From Sulfurovum sp. (GTDB taxonomy: Bacteria > Campylobacterota > Campylobacteria > Campylobacterales > Sulfurovaceae): DNA of 64,000 bases. The notes below the pieces were generated by a model, which was not told the origin of the DNA, ran no database searches, and saw only the letters and a program-made list of their open reading frames with translations. Shown here in pieces: positions 37,846 through 47,837 of this stretch; the first letter of the stretch is position 1, and every line of letters begins with the position of its first letter. A program made the position numbers and the translations under genes. The stretch covers positions 1,325,456 through 1,389,455 of the forward strand of contig JAIZOF010000001.1 of NCBI GenBank assembly GCA_020525365.1, in the 5' to 3' direction.

Positions 37846-38637
37846 TTAACTTCGTAAAATCGGTGCCCCTGATAAACCTAAATAGTTATCCCTGTAATCC
37901 CGAGCTGCCTCTTTACTCTTAAAACCCATCATAAAAACCCTATAAAGTGTACGACCGGCATTATCTTGTGCTCTTTTAATTACAACATGGTACCTGTTCA
38001 TTCCAATTCTCTTATACTTTTTCTTAGTAATTTTTGCACCCTCATAACGACTAAAAGCACCTACTTGAATACCAAAATTTGTCAGCCTGATACGCTCTAT
38101 TTTCTTTTCTGCTTTGGCTTTAGTAATCTGTTGTGATGTCTGCACCTTTCCTGCAAAACCAACTACCTCAATTTTTACCTTAGCAATCCCAGTCTTATCA
38201 AGTCCAAGTTCTTTGCCTGTTGCGTAGCTACAATCAATAATGCGTCCTTTCACAAAAGGACCTCTATCATTAATACGAGCAATAGTACTTTTTCCATTCT
38301 GAAGATTGATAATCTTTACCATAGTATCCATCGGCCAGGTCTTGTGCGCTGCCGTCTTTGCATACATATTATAATGCTCACCACTGCTGGTATATTTACC
38401 ATGAAAGTTTGGTCCATACCAACTTGAAATACCCCTCATGGTTTGCCCTACTGAGACATAAGTCGGTCTATAGGACTTTCCAAGCACCACATAACTACGC
38501 ATAGCTGCCCTCTTCATAGAAGGACTAGTATAACCCTTGTCAGGATAGTTTGCATATCGATTTAAACAACCTGTCATTAGCAATAAAATTAAAAGGACTT
38601 CTATGGAAAAGAGGAAGAAAAGGCGTTTACTTGACAT
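37846..38637 (-). CDS. rlpA: RlpA-like lipoprotein with SPOR domain
   Basis: A 263-aa lipoprotein (LLLMTGC, Cys near 23). The double-psi beta-barrel domain carries ISSWYGPNFHGKYTSSGEHYNMY and ARINDRGPFVKGRIIDCSYATG, followed by a C-terminal SPOR domain (FGIQVGAFSRYEGA). RlpA cleaves denuded septal glycan in some bacteria. It lies 20 bases upstream of hisB. Confidence 0.92.
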   Translation of the reverse strand: MSSKRLFFLFSIEVLLILLLMTGCLNRYANYPDKGYTSPSMKRAAMRSYVVLGKSYRPTYVSVGQTMRGISSWYGPNFHGKYTSSGEHYNMYAKTAAHKTWPMDTMVKIINLQNGKSTIARINDRGPFVKGRIIDCSYATGKELGLDKTGIAKVKIEVVGFAGKVQTSQQITKAKAEKKIERIRLTNFGIQVGAFSRYEGAKITKKKYKRIGMNRYHVVIKRAQDNAGRTLYRVFMMGFKSKEAARDYRDNYLGLSGAPILRS

Positions 38638-38765
38638 AAAGTCCCTTATACTTATGATAGTGAAGATATTATCTCATATTTGACTTTATAGCTGCTTGAA
38701 ACCATTCAAAGTAAAGCAAGTTCTTCTTAAATACCATTTCTAAATATTTGGTATATTTTGATATT

Positions 38766-39536
38766 TTAAATACCAAAAAGTCTCTGTGTATTTGATGCTA
38801 TTGTCTCTTCCATATGACTCCTCTCCATACCACTTAGCTCACACATTTTTTCAACAATAAGGGTACAGTATGAGGGCTCATTTTTTTTCCCTCGGAATGG
38901 ATGTGGCGTTAGATAAGGAGCATCTGTCTCTACTAAAAGTCTCTCATGAGGAATTTCTGGGAAAATATTAAGCAATTTACGAGCATTCTTAAAGGTAAGT
39001 ACACCACCTATACCATAGTAAAAATTCTTTTTAGAGAGCGCAAGAAGCGACTCATCAGCATTATAGCAGTGCAATACACCGCCTGCTTCTCCTGCATATG
39101 TATGCAACATCTCCAGACAATCAATACTCGACTCTCTTACATGTACAATGAGTGGTTTTCCTAATACTTTTGCCCACTGAATTTGGTCAAGAAATACCTC
39201 CTTCTGTAGTGCCTTTTCGGCACGAATTGCTTCCTCTTCTTCAGGTAGTCTATAGTAGTCAAGTCCACACTCTCCAATTGCCACACATTTTGGATGTGAA
39301 ACAAATCTTTCAAGATAGCTCCGATCATAGCGTGAAGCATCATAGGGGTGTACTCCTACAGCAAAATAGACAGATGAAAATTTCTCCGAAATTTCAACAG
39401 CACGCTCCAGTGTACGCGGATCTGCACCCGGTATGATAAATTTTTTTATCCCACTTTGTTTGGCTCTTTGTAAAACCTCATCAAGATCCTCATTGTAACG
39501 ACAATCATCAAGATGGCAGTGAGTATCAATAATCAT
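38766..39536 (-). CDS. tatD: TatD family metal-dependent DNase
   Basis: A 256-aa TIM-barrel hydrolase: metal site IDTHCHLDD (HxH), GECGLDYY, HVRES and VETDAPYLTP. It probably acts as a 3'-5' exonuclease in DNA repair or turnover. Its own transcription unit between recN-like and rlpA. The end is close to a putative hairpin-free spacer of 128 bases before rlpA. Confidence 0.93.
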   Translation of the reverse strand: MIIDTHCHLDDCRYNEDLDEVLQRAKQSGIKKFIIPGADPRTLERAVEISEKFSSVYFAVGVHPYDASRYDRSYLERFVSHPKCVAIGECGLDYYRLPEEEEAIRAEKALQKEVFLDQIQWAKVLGKPLIVHVRESSIDCLEMLHTYAGEAGGVLHCYNADESLLALSKKNFYYGIGGVLTFKNARKLLNIFPEIPHERLLVETDAPYLTPHPFRGKKNEPSYCTLIVEKMCELSGMERSHMEETIASNTQRLFGI

Positions 39537-39598
39537 GAAAAAATACTCCTTATTTTTTAATATGAATTAAATCAAAACCCTACTTAAACAATAGTTTA

Positions 39599-41134
39599 TT
39601 ATTTGCTACTTCGTAACTTTTGTGCAAATGCTACTGCCTGTTCAGTTGGGGATTCTCCAGCAACAATACGGGCAATCTCATCAATACGCCCCTCATCATC
39701 AAGTATGCGTGCACGACTAATGTCTCCTTTTCTTTCTACAACAATATGCTGTGTTGCCTTGGCAGCAAGGTGTGGCTGATGAGAAATGGCAAAGACTTGA
39801 TACCCCCTTGCGAGTGTCTCAATCATCCCTGCAATAGCAATGGACTCATCACCACTAACATTTGCATCAATCTCATCAAGTATGAGTACACCTTGTTCTT
39901 CTTTTTCTTTTGGCATAGTTGTAGCCATCAGTGCCAATCTAACACGGTTAAACTCTCCACCACTAAGTGTTTTAAGTGATGAATCACCAAGTTTTATCTC
40001 CACACTATCAAGCCCCTGCTCGCCAAGTGGAACCGAAGAAAATACAAACTCCAATGCGGAAAGTTTTAAACTAGAGAGATAGTGTTCAAGGGTTTTTTCA
40101 AGTCTTTTTGCCTCCTCTTTTCTCTTCTGTGAAAGATGAGAGGCAATCGTGTGCAATTCTACATATTCCACCTCAAGAAACTGCTCAAGCAGACTTTTGT
40201 CCTGCTCTGCATGTTCATATCCTGCCAACTCACAGATTTTCTCCTCCTTGTAGGCAAGCGCCTCCTCTATGGAGCCATAACGATTCTTTAATCCTGTAAG
40301 GTCACTTAATCTGTTGAGTACCTCTTCTACATTTACCTCTTTAAGCTCATCAGCAAGCAGTTCACTCTCTTCAAAATCTGCACGGAGTTGATTCATTGCC
40401 TCTGAAAAGGGTGTTATATTTTTATCGAGTAGTCGATAAATCTCCTCCACACTACTCTCATATTTGAAAATCTCATTTGCCCGCACCAATGCATCACGAA
40501 TCTTATCAATACGTGAGAGTTGTTGCTTTACTTTTAAAAGCTCCTCTTCTTCTCCAGATTTAGGGTTGATCGTATGAATCTTCTCTATCTCATAACGTAT
40601 CAATTCGATCTTCTCCGTCAGCCTCTTCTCTTCATCTCGTATCTTCTCTAATTGAAGTATCTTCTGTCGATAATTTGTATATCGTTTTGCATACTCTCTA
40701 AGAGATTTTTTAAAGCTACTCTCCTTGGCAGAGAGAGATGCGTCTATCATTTTGAGTAAAGAGGCTACATCTATTCCCTCTTGATCGCGTACAGAAAGAT
40801 ATCTGACAAACGGTGAAAACATCTCTAAGAGTATTTTTTTAGAGATGTTTTGTCCATCAATAAAATAGCGTAGCTTCTCTCTTTTTATGGTTTTAATACA
40901 GAGTTTCTCCTCTAACATATAAGCATCACTTTTCAAATTTGTAGGCTTTTTTAGGTCGAGCTCACAAAGTGTTGCAACACTCTTTATTGTATGCCCAAAT
41001 GCAGAAAGTATTGCCGAAATAAGTACTGATTTACCCGCACCACTTGATCCACTAAATACGATAAGTCCTTGCTTGAACTCAAGTTCAAGTGTCTGAAAGG
41101 TTACAAGATCACGCAGATGGAGTCTCTCTATCAA
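39599..41134 (-). CDS. recN: RecN-like DNA repair ATPase
   Basis: An SMC-like ATPase of 511 aa with Walker A GSSGAGKSVLI, a long coiled coil (about 140-350), signature LSGGEFNRVRLA and Walker B GVLILDEIDANVSGDES. RecN gathers DNA ends at double-strand breaks. Its start overlaps nadK by 4 bases, the same nadK-recN order found in many bacteria. Confidence 0.93.
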   Translation of the reverse strand: MIERLHLRDLVTFQTLELEFKQGLIVFSGSSGAGKSVLISAILSAFGHTIKSVATLCELDLKKPTNLKSDAYMLEEKLCIKTIKREKLRYFIDGQNISKKILLEMFSPFVRYLSVRDQEGIDVASLLKMIDASLSAKESSFKKSLREYAKRYTNYRQKILQLEKIRDEEKRLTEKIELIRYEIEKIHTINPKSGEEEELLKVKQQLSRIDKIRDALVRANEIFKYESSVEEIYRLLDKNITPFSEAMNQLRADFEESELLADELKEVNVEEVLNRLSDLTGLKNRYGSIEEALAYKEEKICELAGYEHAEQDKSLLEQFLEVEYVELHTIASHLSQKRKEEAKRLEKTLEHYLSSLKLSALEFVFSSVPLGEQGLDSVEIKLGDSSLKTLSGGEFNRVRLALMATTMPKEKEEQGVLILDEIDANVSGDESIAIAGMIETLARGYQVFAISHQPHLAAKATQHIVVERKGDISRARILDDEGRIDEIARIVAGESPTEQAVAFAQKLRSSK

Positions 41135-42003
41135 TTTCTATCTCCCCAGTGTAGTTTTTCACGCAAAACAGAGAAATAATTATGCTCTTTGCGGTGTATA
41201 AGAATTGCCCCTTTTTTTGCCCCCGCAATATAAAGAATATCACCCTCTTCTAGCTCATAGACTTCCTGTCCATCAATGGAAGCAATGGCACGATACTTTT
41301 CTACATCAAGCTCAATACTAAAATCTGCAGGCACTACTAGCGGTCGCTGATTGGCAAGTGAGTGTGTCAAAACAGGGGTAATAATAAATGCTTGTGTCAA
41401 TGGATAGAGAATAGGACCACCGGCAGAGAGATTGTAGGCAGTAGAGCCTGTTGGTGTGGAGATAATAAGTCCGTCTCCAGTATAAGAATTAAAACGCTCT
41501 CCATCGATAGAAGCATTAACCTTTACCATTTTGGAGGGCTCAGGAGAGGTAATAACTACATCATTAAAGGCAATAAAGCTAATTTTACTACCACTACTTT
41601 TTTGGATATATCCCTCAATCATCATACGGTCATCAATACGATACTCTCCCATGAGCAGTCGGTCAAGAAATGTATCAACTTCACCAATAGTAATATCGGC
41701 AAGAAATCCCAATTTGCCCGCATTGATCCCAACAACCGGTTTATCGTAACCATAGCTTCGACGCACAAGAGAAAGAAGTGTGCCATCTCCTCCAAGAGAG
41801 ACAAGAAAATCAATCTGGCAGCACATCTCTTCAAATAGAATACCTTTTAGCCCTATCATCTTTGCCGAACGCTCTGAAAGCAATACAGAGATACCCCTGC
41901 TCTCAAACTGTTGTCTAATATGCTCATAAATTGACTTAATCTCTGGTGTATTTGGCTTAAGAATGAATCCTACTGTTTTCACCTGTTGCAACTGTTTCAC
42001 CAT
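41131..42003 (-). CDS. nadK: NAD kinase
   Basis: Phosphorylates NAD to NADP. 290 aa with LGGDGTLLSL, GINAGKLGFLADI, the substrate motif FNDVVI and SPTGSTAYNLSAGGPI (here TPTGSTAYN). GGAG before the ATG. Translationally coupled to recN. Confidence 0.95.
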   Translation of the reverse strand: MVKQLQQVKTVGFILKPNTPEIKSIYEHIRQQFESRGISVLLSERSAKMIGLKGILFEEMCCQIDFLVSLGGDGTLLSLVRRSYGYDKPVVGINAGKLGFLADITIGEVDTFLDRLLMGEYRIDDRMMIEGYIQKSSGSKISFIAFNDVVITSPEPSKMVKVNASIDGERFNSYTGDGLIISTPTGSTAYNLSAGGPILYPLTQAFIITPVLTHSLANQRPLVVPADFSIELDVEKYRAIASIDGQEVYELEEGDILYIAGAKKGAILIHRKEHNYFSVLREKLHWGDRN

Positions 42004-42156
42004 ATTTTCTCCATCTATGTCTTGCTTAATGACAGCCTAACATATTCTTGCTTGAGTGGCTCAAAAATATGTCATATTGTCATTTTTTTAATGGCTAGGG
42101 TTTAAGGATGTAACAATATATTCGTCATCAATGTTTGCCCCTAAACAACTTTTTGA

Positions 42157-42162
42157 TATAAT
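42157..42162 (+). promoter_or_regulatory. -10 box for aspS
   Basis: TATAATCGCG, the same string as before valS, 31 bases before the GTG start of aspS. Confidence 0.5.
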
Positions 42163-42193
42163 CGCGCTACTTAATTCATTACGAGGAATAGAC

Positions 42194-43948
42194 GTGAGAA
42201 CACACTATTGTGCCGAAATCCATGAAATACATATTGGTGAAGAGATTACCGTAGCAGGATGGGTCGCCAGCCGGAGAGATCATGGGGGTGTTATTTTTAT
42301 TGACCTTCGCGATAAAGACGAGGTTGTACAACTTGTCTGTGACCCTGCAGATAATATGGATGCACACAAGATAGCTGAAGAGGTACGTGATCAGTTTGTC
42401 CTTATTGCAACCGGAAAGGTACGTGCCAGAGGCGAAGGACTCGAGAACCCCAACCTTAAAACAGGAAAAATTGAGATTGTTATTCATCAACTCATTATTG
42501 AAAATCGATCCAAACCAATGCCATTTGATTTGGGAGACGAGAAGGTTAATGAAGAGATTCGGTTAAAGTATCGCTATCTTGAACTACGCAATCAAAAATC
42601 TTATAATATTTTTAAACTTAGATCAAAAGCAACCATTGCAGCACGAAACTCACTTGATGGTCTTGGATTTCTTGAAGTAGAAACACCCGTACTGACTAAA
42701 TCTACCCCTGAAGGTGCACGTGATTACCTTGTACCTAGCCGTGTACATCTTGGTGAATTCTATGCACTACCACAATCCCCACAACTTTTTAAACAACTAC
42801 TGATGGTCTCTAGTTTTGATCGGTATTTTCAAATTGCTAAATGTTTCCGTGACGAAGATCTCAGGGCTGATAGGCAACCAGAATTCACCCAGATAGATGT
42901 TGAAATGAGCTTTTGTACAGAAAATGATGTTATCGGTGTAGCAGAAAACCTTATCGGCGATATCTTTACACAATGTGGATTTAAGATCCCTAAAACTTTC
43001 AAACGCATGACATACCATGAAGCTATGGAGAAATATGGAACAGACAAACCTGACATGCGTTATGAACTTGCAATGGTCGATGTAATCGATATTTTTGAGC
43101 ACTGTGATAATGAGATATTCTCCCAAATTGCTTCTGAACCAAAGAAAAACCGTATCAAGGCACTCAAGGTTCCCAACGGTGACAATATCTTCTCTAAGCG
43201 TCAAATGAAAGGGTTTGAAGATTATGTTAGAAAATTTGGTGCACAAGGGCTTGGCTACTTTCAAATGAAAGAAGATGGGCTCAAGGGACCACTAACGAAG
43301 TTTTTTTCTGAAACAGATCTTAAGGCGATCATTGACCGCTGTGATTTGGCTGTAGGCGATGTAGTCTTCTTTGGTGCAGGAGAGAAGAGGGTAGTGCTTG
43401 ATTACATGGGTCGATTCCGTATCTATCTAGCAGAATTAATGAATATCATCCCCGAGAATACCTTTGAGTTCCTCTGGGTTGTTGATTTCCCAATGTTTGA
43501 AGTGGAAGATGGGCGTGTAAAAGCACTTCATCATCCTTTTACGCAACCAAAATCACTTGATTTTAAAGAAGATCTTGAAGAGATTGAGTCAATTGCTTAC
43601 GATATTGTACTTAACGGTACAGAGCTTGGGGGTGGTTCCATCCGTATCCACAAAGAAGAGATACAAGGGGAGATCTTTAAACTGCTTGGCATCTCTGAAG
43701 AGGAGGCACAGGAGAAGTTTGGTTTCCTACTTGATGCCTTAAAGTTTGGTGCACCGCCACATGGTGGATTTGCACTTGGTCTTGATAGACTCATAATGCT
43801 CATGGCAGGTACGGACAGTATCCGTGATGTCATTGCTTTCCCTAAAACACAACGTGCACAGTGTCTACTAACACAAGCACCAAGTCCAGTCGATACAGAA
43901 CAACTTAAAGATTTGGGTCTACGTATCAGGCAAGCACCGACAGCATAA
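42194..43948 (+). CDS. aspS: Aspartyl-tRNA synthetase
   Basis: A class II synthetase of 584 aa: an N-terminal OB-fold ([19 protein letters not shown]), motif 2 [18 protein letters not shown], a bacterial GAD insert and motif 3 [15 protein letters not shown]. Start GTG 42194 with CGAGGA upstream; the longer open frame from 42131 covers the promoter and is not used. It could be discriminating or not; that cannot be read here. Confidence 0.95.
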   Translation: MRTHYCAEIHEIHIGEEITVAGWVASRRDHGGVIFIDLRDKDEVVQLVCDPADNMDAHKIAEEVRDQFVLIATGKVRARGEGLENPNLKTGKIEIVIHQLIIENRSKPMPFDLGDEKVNEEIRLKYRYLELRNQKSYNIFKLRSKATIAARNSLDGLGFLEVETPVLTKSTPEGARDYLVPSRVHLGEFYALPQSPQLFKQLLMVSSFDRYFQIAKCFRDEDLRADRQPEFTQIDVEMSFCTENDVIGVAENLIGDIFTQCGFKIPKTFKRMTYHEAMEKYGTDKPDMRYELAMVDVIDIFEHCDNEIFSQIASEPKKNRIKALKVPNGDNIFSKRQMKGFEDYVRKFGAQGLGYFQMKEDGLKGPLTKFFSETDLKAIIDRCDLAVGDVVFFGAGEKRVVLDYMGRFRIYLAELMNIIPENTFEFLWVVDFPMFEVEDGRVKALHHPFTQPKSLDFKEDLEEIESIAYDIVLNGTELGGGSIRIHKEEIQGEIFKLLGISEEEAQEKFGFLLDALKFGAPPHGGFALGLDRLIMLMAGTDSIRDVIAFPKTQRAQCLLTQAPSPVDTEQLKDLGLRIRQAPTA

Positions 43949-44040
43949 GTCATTAATATAGTAAACGGTTGGTGTTTGTGCAAACATTTCAATTTGCTTT
44001 TATTAGCGTAACAATATCTACTAAAAAAGGATAAATATTT

Positions 44041-44634
44041 ATGAAAAAACTCTTTTTAATTATCGGTGCACCAGGCTCTGGAAAAACGACAGATGCGAGT
44101 ATCATAGCAGAAAAACACAAAAATAAGATTGTTCACTACTCTACAGGTGACATGCTTCGCGAAGAGGTAGCAAGTGGTTCTGAACTTGGAAAAGAGATAG
44201 AGAACTACATCTCCAAAGGTGCACTTGTACCACTAAATATTATTGTTGATACTATTATCTCGGCAATCAACAATGCGCCTGTAGACAATATTCTTATCGA
44301 TGGATATCCAAGAAGTGAAGAGCAAATGACTACATTTGATGAAATTGTAGGCAGGGAAGGAAATATTGACCTTGCTTCTGTTATTGAAGTACGTGTTAGT
44401 GAAACAGTTGCCAGGGAACGCATTTTGGGTCGTCGTGCTGAAGCGGCTCCAGGTGAAGAGAGAAGTGATGATAGCGAAGAGGTCTTTGTAAGTCGTATGA
44501 AGATATATACGGAACCACTTCCAGCTATCCAGAAGTTTTATAAAAATAAAAATCTTCTCAAGATTATAGATGGAGAAAGGGTACTTGAAGAAGTTGTTGC
44601 AGATATGGAAACATTCATTTTAAAAAGTATATAG
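44041..44634 (+). CDS. adk: Adenylate kinase
   Basis: Interconverts ATP + AMP and 2 ADP. 197 aa with P-loop GAPGSGKTT, AMP-binding STGDMLREEV and DGYPRSEEQ, and a short LID without the Cys4 zinc site. AAAAGGA lies upstream of the ATG. It follows aspS after 92 bases. Confidence 0.95.
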   Translation: MKKLFLIIGAPGSGKTTDASIIAEKHKNKIVHYSTGDMLREEVASGSELGKEIENYISKGALVPLNIIVDTIISAINNAPVDNILIDGYPRSEEQMTTFDEIVGREGNIDLASVIEVRVSETVARERILGRRAEAAPGEERSDDSEEVFVSRMKIYTEPLPAIQKFYKNKNLLKIIDGERVLEEVVADMETFILKSI

Positions 44635-44656
44635 TTATGACCAAACCTCTATGTAG

Positions 44657-44690
44657 AGAGTAGCAAGACTTGGGTCGTCATGACTACTCT
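44657..44690 (+). terminator. Candidate hairpin terminator after adk
   Basis: AGAGTAG (44657-44663) pairs with CTACTCT (44684-44690), with an inner GAC/GTC pairing, about 20 bases after the adk stop. Only a few T follow, so its strength is doubtful. Confidence 0.4.
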
Positions 44691-45063
44691 TTAAAATTAT
44701 CAATATATTAACTTAATATAGATAAAAATTATTTTCCATGCTCCTATCTTTTTGTGTCTGGAAAATTTGCTACCATTTGGGCATAACATCTATTGGTTTT
44801 TAGTACTTCCATTACTCCCCCTAAAGACTCACTTAAAATCCCAAACATATTGAACTCATTTTTACAAGGCAGATACTCTTTTTCTACTTGAGTGTATTAG
44901 AGGCTTGGTAGGTGGTAATTTCTGCTTGGTAGCCACCAGAAAGAGAGGGTTGCTAAACTTTTTCACCCTATATGACTCTTTGTTTAAACTTTTAAGCCAA
45001 TTATTGTAATATATAAAACACTTAATTTACATCAATTTTTTTGATCAATAATATGGAGCTCTC
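44691..45063. other. Intergenic stretch between adk and adaptor gene
   Basis: About 370 bases with no convincing gene. On the minus strand, 44896-44744 is open for 50 codons (reading ...NMFGILSESLGGVMEVLK...) without a usable start. Before it, another minus-strand frame (...FSNPLFLVATKQKLPPTK...) ends in a stop. Together they look like a decayed or frameshifted small gene, but I recognise no family. Confidence 0.35.
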
Positions 45064-45882
45064 ATGAATAAAATACTATTCATCATAACCCTTTTAACCC
45101 TATGTGCTTATGCAAATACACTCACCGTAACTGGTACTATTGTTTCTGATAATAAAAAATATATTGGTGCACGCTACATGGGGTATGTTAAAGAGGTCTA
45201 CAGGGAAGTAGGAGACTCGGTAAAGCGGGAAGATACACTTTTTAAGATGGATTCTGCAGAGTTTGACATACTCAAAGAGCAAGTCAATCTTGGACTCGAA
45301 CAAGCTGAGATACTCACTGATGTCTATCGTAGTAAACTTGATGAAATCAGACGTGAAAAGATGCTACTTAGAGAACGTAAAATATCGGGAGCTAACTTTA
45401 ATTTCGATGATATGAACGATAACCTTTCCATTACAGCAGAACACACACAGTCAATGCTTAAGGCAATGCAGGCTATTGTCAAGAATGCTGCACAGAAAGT
45501 CAAAGAGGTTAGTGTTATCTCTCAGTATCTTGAGGTCAAGGCACCAAGTGATGGTATTATTGTACAGAAAAATCTACATGTGGGGGATATGGTCATGCCG
45601 GGCTTTCCTGTAATGGTTTTAGTCGACCTTAACCATCTTGAGATAGAAGCACAAGTTGCAGAGACTGATTTACTTAAGATAAACAAAGGGGATTTTATTA
45701 AATTTGAGATTCCATCTATCCACTACAAAGGTCATGGACGCATTAAATCTATTGTTCCTAGTGCTAATCCTATGACACATACTTTTTTGGTACGTATTTC
45801 TTTCCATAAAGACCACAAGAAGATTTACCCAGGTATGTATGCCAAGTTGTACATCGATTATACACCTTCAAAAAACAGATAG
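45064..45882 (+). CDS. HlyD-type periplasmic adaptor of an RND efflux pump
   Basis: A 272-aa protein with a signal peptide (ending CAYANT). Biotinyl-lipoyl-like halves GARYMGYVKEVYREVGDSVKREDTLFKMD and VKAPSDGIIVQKNLHVGDMVMPG (in pieces) flank a short helical hairpin, and a beta-barrel end follows (ETDLLKINKGDFIKF, PGMYAKLYID). It is short for MFPs, which are usually 350-400 aa. It is convergent with the RND permease genes that are its likely partners, with 56 bases between the stops. Confidence 0.85.
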   Translation: MNKILFIITLLTLCAYANTLTVTGTIVSDNKKYIGARYMGYVKEVYREVGDSVKREDTLFKMDSAEFDILKEQVNLGLEQAEILTDVYRSKLDEIRREKMLLRERKISGANFNFDDMNDNLSITAEHTQSMLKAMQAIVKNAAQKVKEVSVISQYLEVKAPSDGIIVQKNLHVGDMVMPGFPVMVLVDLNHLEIEAQVAETDLLKINKGDFIKFEIPSIHYKGHGRIKSIVPSANPMTHTFLVRISFHKDHKKIYPGMYAKLYIDYTPSKNR

Positions 45883-45938
45883 AGGTGTATTTCTATTTTA
45901 TAAGAGTATATTTTTAATTTTTCTAAATATAGATTTCG

Positions 45939-47837
45939 TCAACCTCTTTTGCGTATACTCTCCCACAGATGAATGAGACGTTTTTTTACTAAAGTAAAGA
46001 TATCATAGTTATGTGATATCTCTTCATTGCTCTCATCCTTGCACGCTTTTGGCAATACAAATACCTGCTTAATGCTGTTTGCTAAAATACACATTAGACC
46101 ATCTGGCTCATCATCAATATTCTTACAATACTCTTTTTTTTCATGCTGTATATCCATTGCCTTGGCATTAGACATCAGTACAGGAATAAAAAAGAGCGCA
46201 ACAGCAGTTGCAGCAATGCTTCCAAAAATAAGTGCAATCCCTAGTCCACCGAAAATTGGATCAGTAGAGAGTAGCAGTGAACCTAAAATAATTGCAACTG
46301 CTGTCATCAAGATTGGCTTGGCGCGAGTTGCCGTTGCTTTAGCAATAGCCCGATTCTTCTCCATCTTCTCCTCTTTCATTAAAGAGCGTGAGAAATCAAT
46401 CAGTAGCAATGAACCACGTGCACTAATTCCCATAAGTGATATAAACCCGATTAATGAGGTTGCAGTTAGAAAAAAGTGGACATCAGCAAATGCTAAAGAT
46501 ATCTTGTCAGTAATCCAATGCCCAACAATCACTCCAATAATGGAGAGAAAACTACCTGCTAAAACAATACCACTAAGTGCAAATGATTTATAGTAGACCA
46601 CCATTAATAAAAACATCAATATCAATGCAGCAATAAACGCACCACCTAAATCACGGAAAGTATCGAGTGAAACTTTCATCTCTCCATCCCAACGTATCAG
46701 TATCTTCTCGCCACTCTTTTTATCTACTGCATGTAAATCGAACATATACGTACTTATACCAGGATCTTTGGTAATATTGTACTCCTTCTTAAGTACTTCT
46801 AGCATCCTATCCCGTGCCTCAAGTAGTGGGTAGACTTGAGAGACAAGATCACATTCTGCGGTAATCGTTGCCATATTCTTGAGGTTTTTTCTAAAAATTG
46901 TTGGGCTTGAAGGCATCTCTTTAATATCCACAACCTCAATAAGTGGCACCATCATCCCTTTTTGATTCATGAGTCGCAAACGTGAAAACTTTTGCTTTAA
47001 TGTCTCCTTACTCTCGCCTTCAATAATGCGAGACTCATTATCAAAGCGTACAAAGATTGGAACCTGATCCTGCTGATTCTTAGTATTTTTAACTGCTACT
47101 GGCATCCCCTTAAATGCCAAGTAAATAATCTGATTAACCTGTTCAACACTGAGTTCACTTCGTATGATCTTCTCTTTATTTGGAAGAAGCATATAAGTAG
47201 TATAGATATCATCCATCATCACATCAATATCAACCAACCCTTCTGTATTTTGAAGTATGGTAGAAATTTTTTGTGCCATATGACGTAGCTGTTCATCACT
47301 TTTAGTATAAAGCTCTACAATGATTGTCGCAAGTGTCGGAGGTCCCGAAGGCATCTCAATAAACTTAATATTGGTATGCGGTACAATCATCTCACAGCGA
47401 CGCTGAATAAGTGGGCGGATACGATGCACCATCATAAAAGAGGGTTCATTCCTTGTATGCTTACCTGTCAGATTGACTACAATCTCTGCTTGATTCTGAA
47501 ACCGCTTAAAGGCACTCCCCTTGACAAGTCCAGCATAATCTAATGGTGCCCCCTGCCCCAAAAAGACTTCCATGTCAGTTACTTCTGCCTCTTTTCTAAG
47601 CATATCAACCACACACTGTGTCACCCGACCCGTCTCCTTGATGGAGGCATCGGTCGCAGTATCAATATAGATAGTGAAGGTATTGGCACTTTTTCCTGGA
47701 AGCATTTTTGCAAGTACCAGTTTAGTTGGAAACATCATCACTGAACCCATTAAAGAGACAAGTACAATACCAATAACAACCCAGCGTTTACGCCTATTTT
47801 CCAATATACCATAAAGGAAAGATTCAAATCGTGTCAT
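45939..47837 (-). CDS. RND efflux permease, C-terminal half
   Basis: A 632-aa protein carrying the second repeat of an RND transporter: a first membrane helix (WVVIGIVLVSLMGSVMM), a porter-domain pair, then the TM8-12 block (ALILMFLLMVVYY, FISLMGISARGSLLLIDFSRS, KPILMTAVAIILG, IAATAVALFFIPVL). The position of the AcrB TM10 Lys is Arg here (ISARGS). A soluble tail of about 70 residues follows. It overlaps the N-terminal-half gene by 4 bases. Together the two equal one normal permease of about 1,000-1,200 aa. Confidence 0.85.
   Translation of the reverse strand: MTRFESFLYGILENRRKRWVVIGIVLVSLMGSVMMFPTKLVLAKMLPGKSANTFTIYIDTATDASIKETGRVTQCVVDMLRKEAEVTDMEVFLGQGAPLDYAGLVKGSAFKRFQNQAEIVVNLTGKHTRNEPSFMMVHRIRPLIQRRCEMIVPHTNIKFIEMPSGPPTLATIIVELYTKSDEQLRHMAQKISTILQNTEGLVDIDVMMDDIYTTYMLLPNKEKIIRSELSVEQVNQIIYLAFKGMPVAVKNTKNQQDQVPIFVRFDNESRIIEGESKETLKQKFSRLRLMNQKGMMVPLIEVVDIKEMPSSPTIFRKNLKNMATITAECDLVSQVYPLLEARDRMLEVLKKEYNITKDPGISTYMFDLHAVDKKSGEKILIRWDGEMKVSLDTFRDLGGAFIAALILMFLLMVVYYKSFALSGIVLAGSFLSIIGVIVGHWITDKISLAFADVHFFLTATSLIGFISLMGISARGSLLLIDFSRSLMKEEKMEKNRAIAKATATRAKPILMTAVAIILGSLLLSTDPIFGGLGIALIFGSIAATAVALFFIPVLMSNAKAMDIQHEKKEYCKNIDDEPDGLMCILANSIKQVFVLPKACKDESNEEISHNYDIFTLVKKRLIHLWESIRKRG

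Noticed and set aside
42131-42193. Longer N-terminus for AspRS
   Set aside because: The extension spans the TATAAT box and is not part of the AspRS family; GTG 42194 has a good ribosome site.
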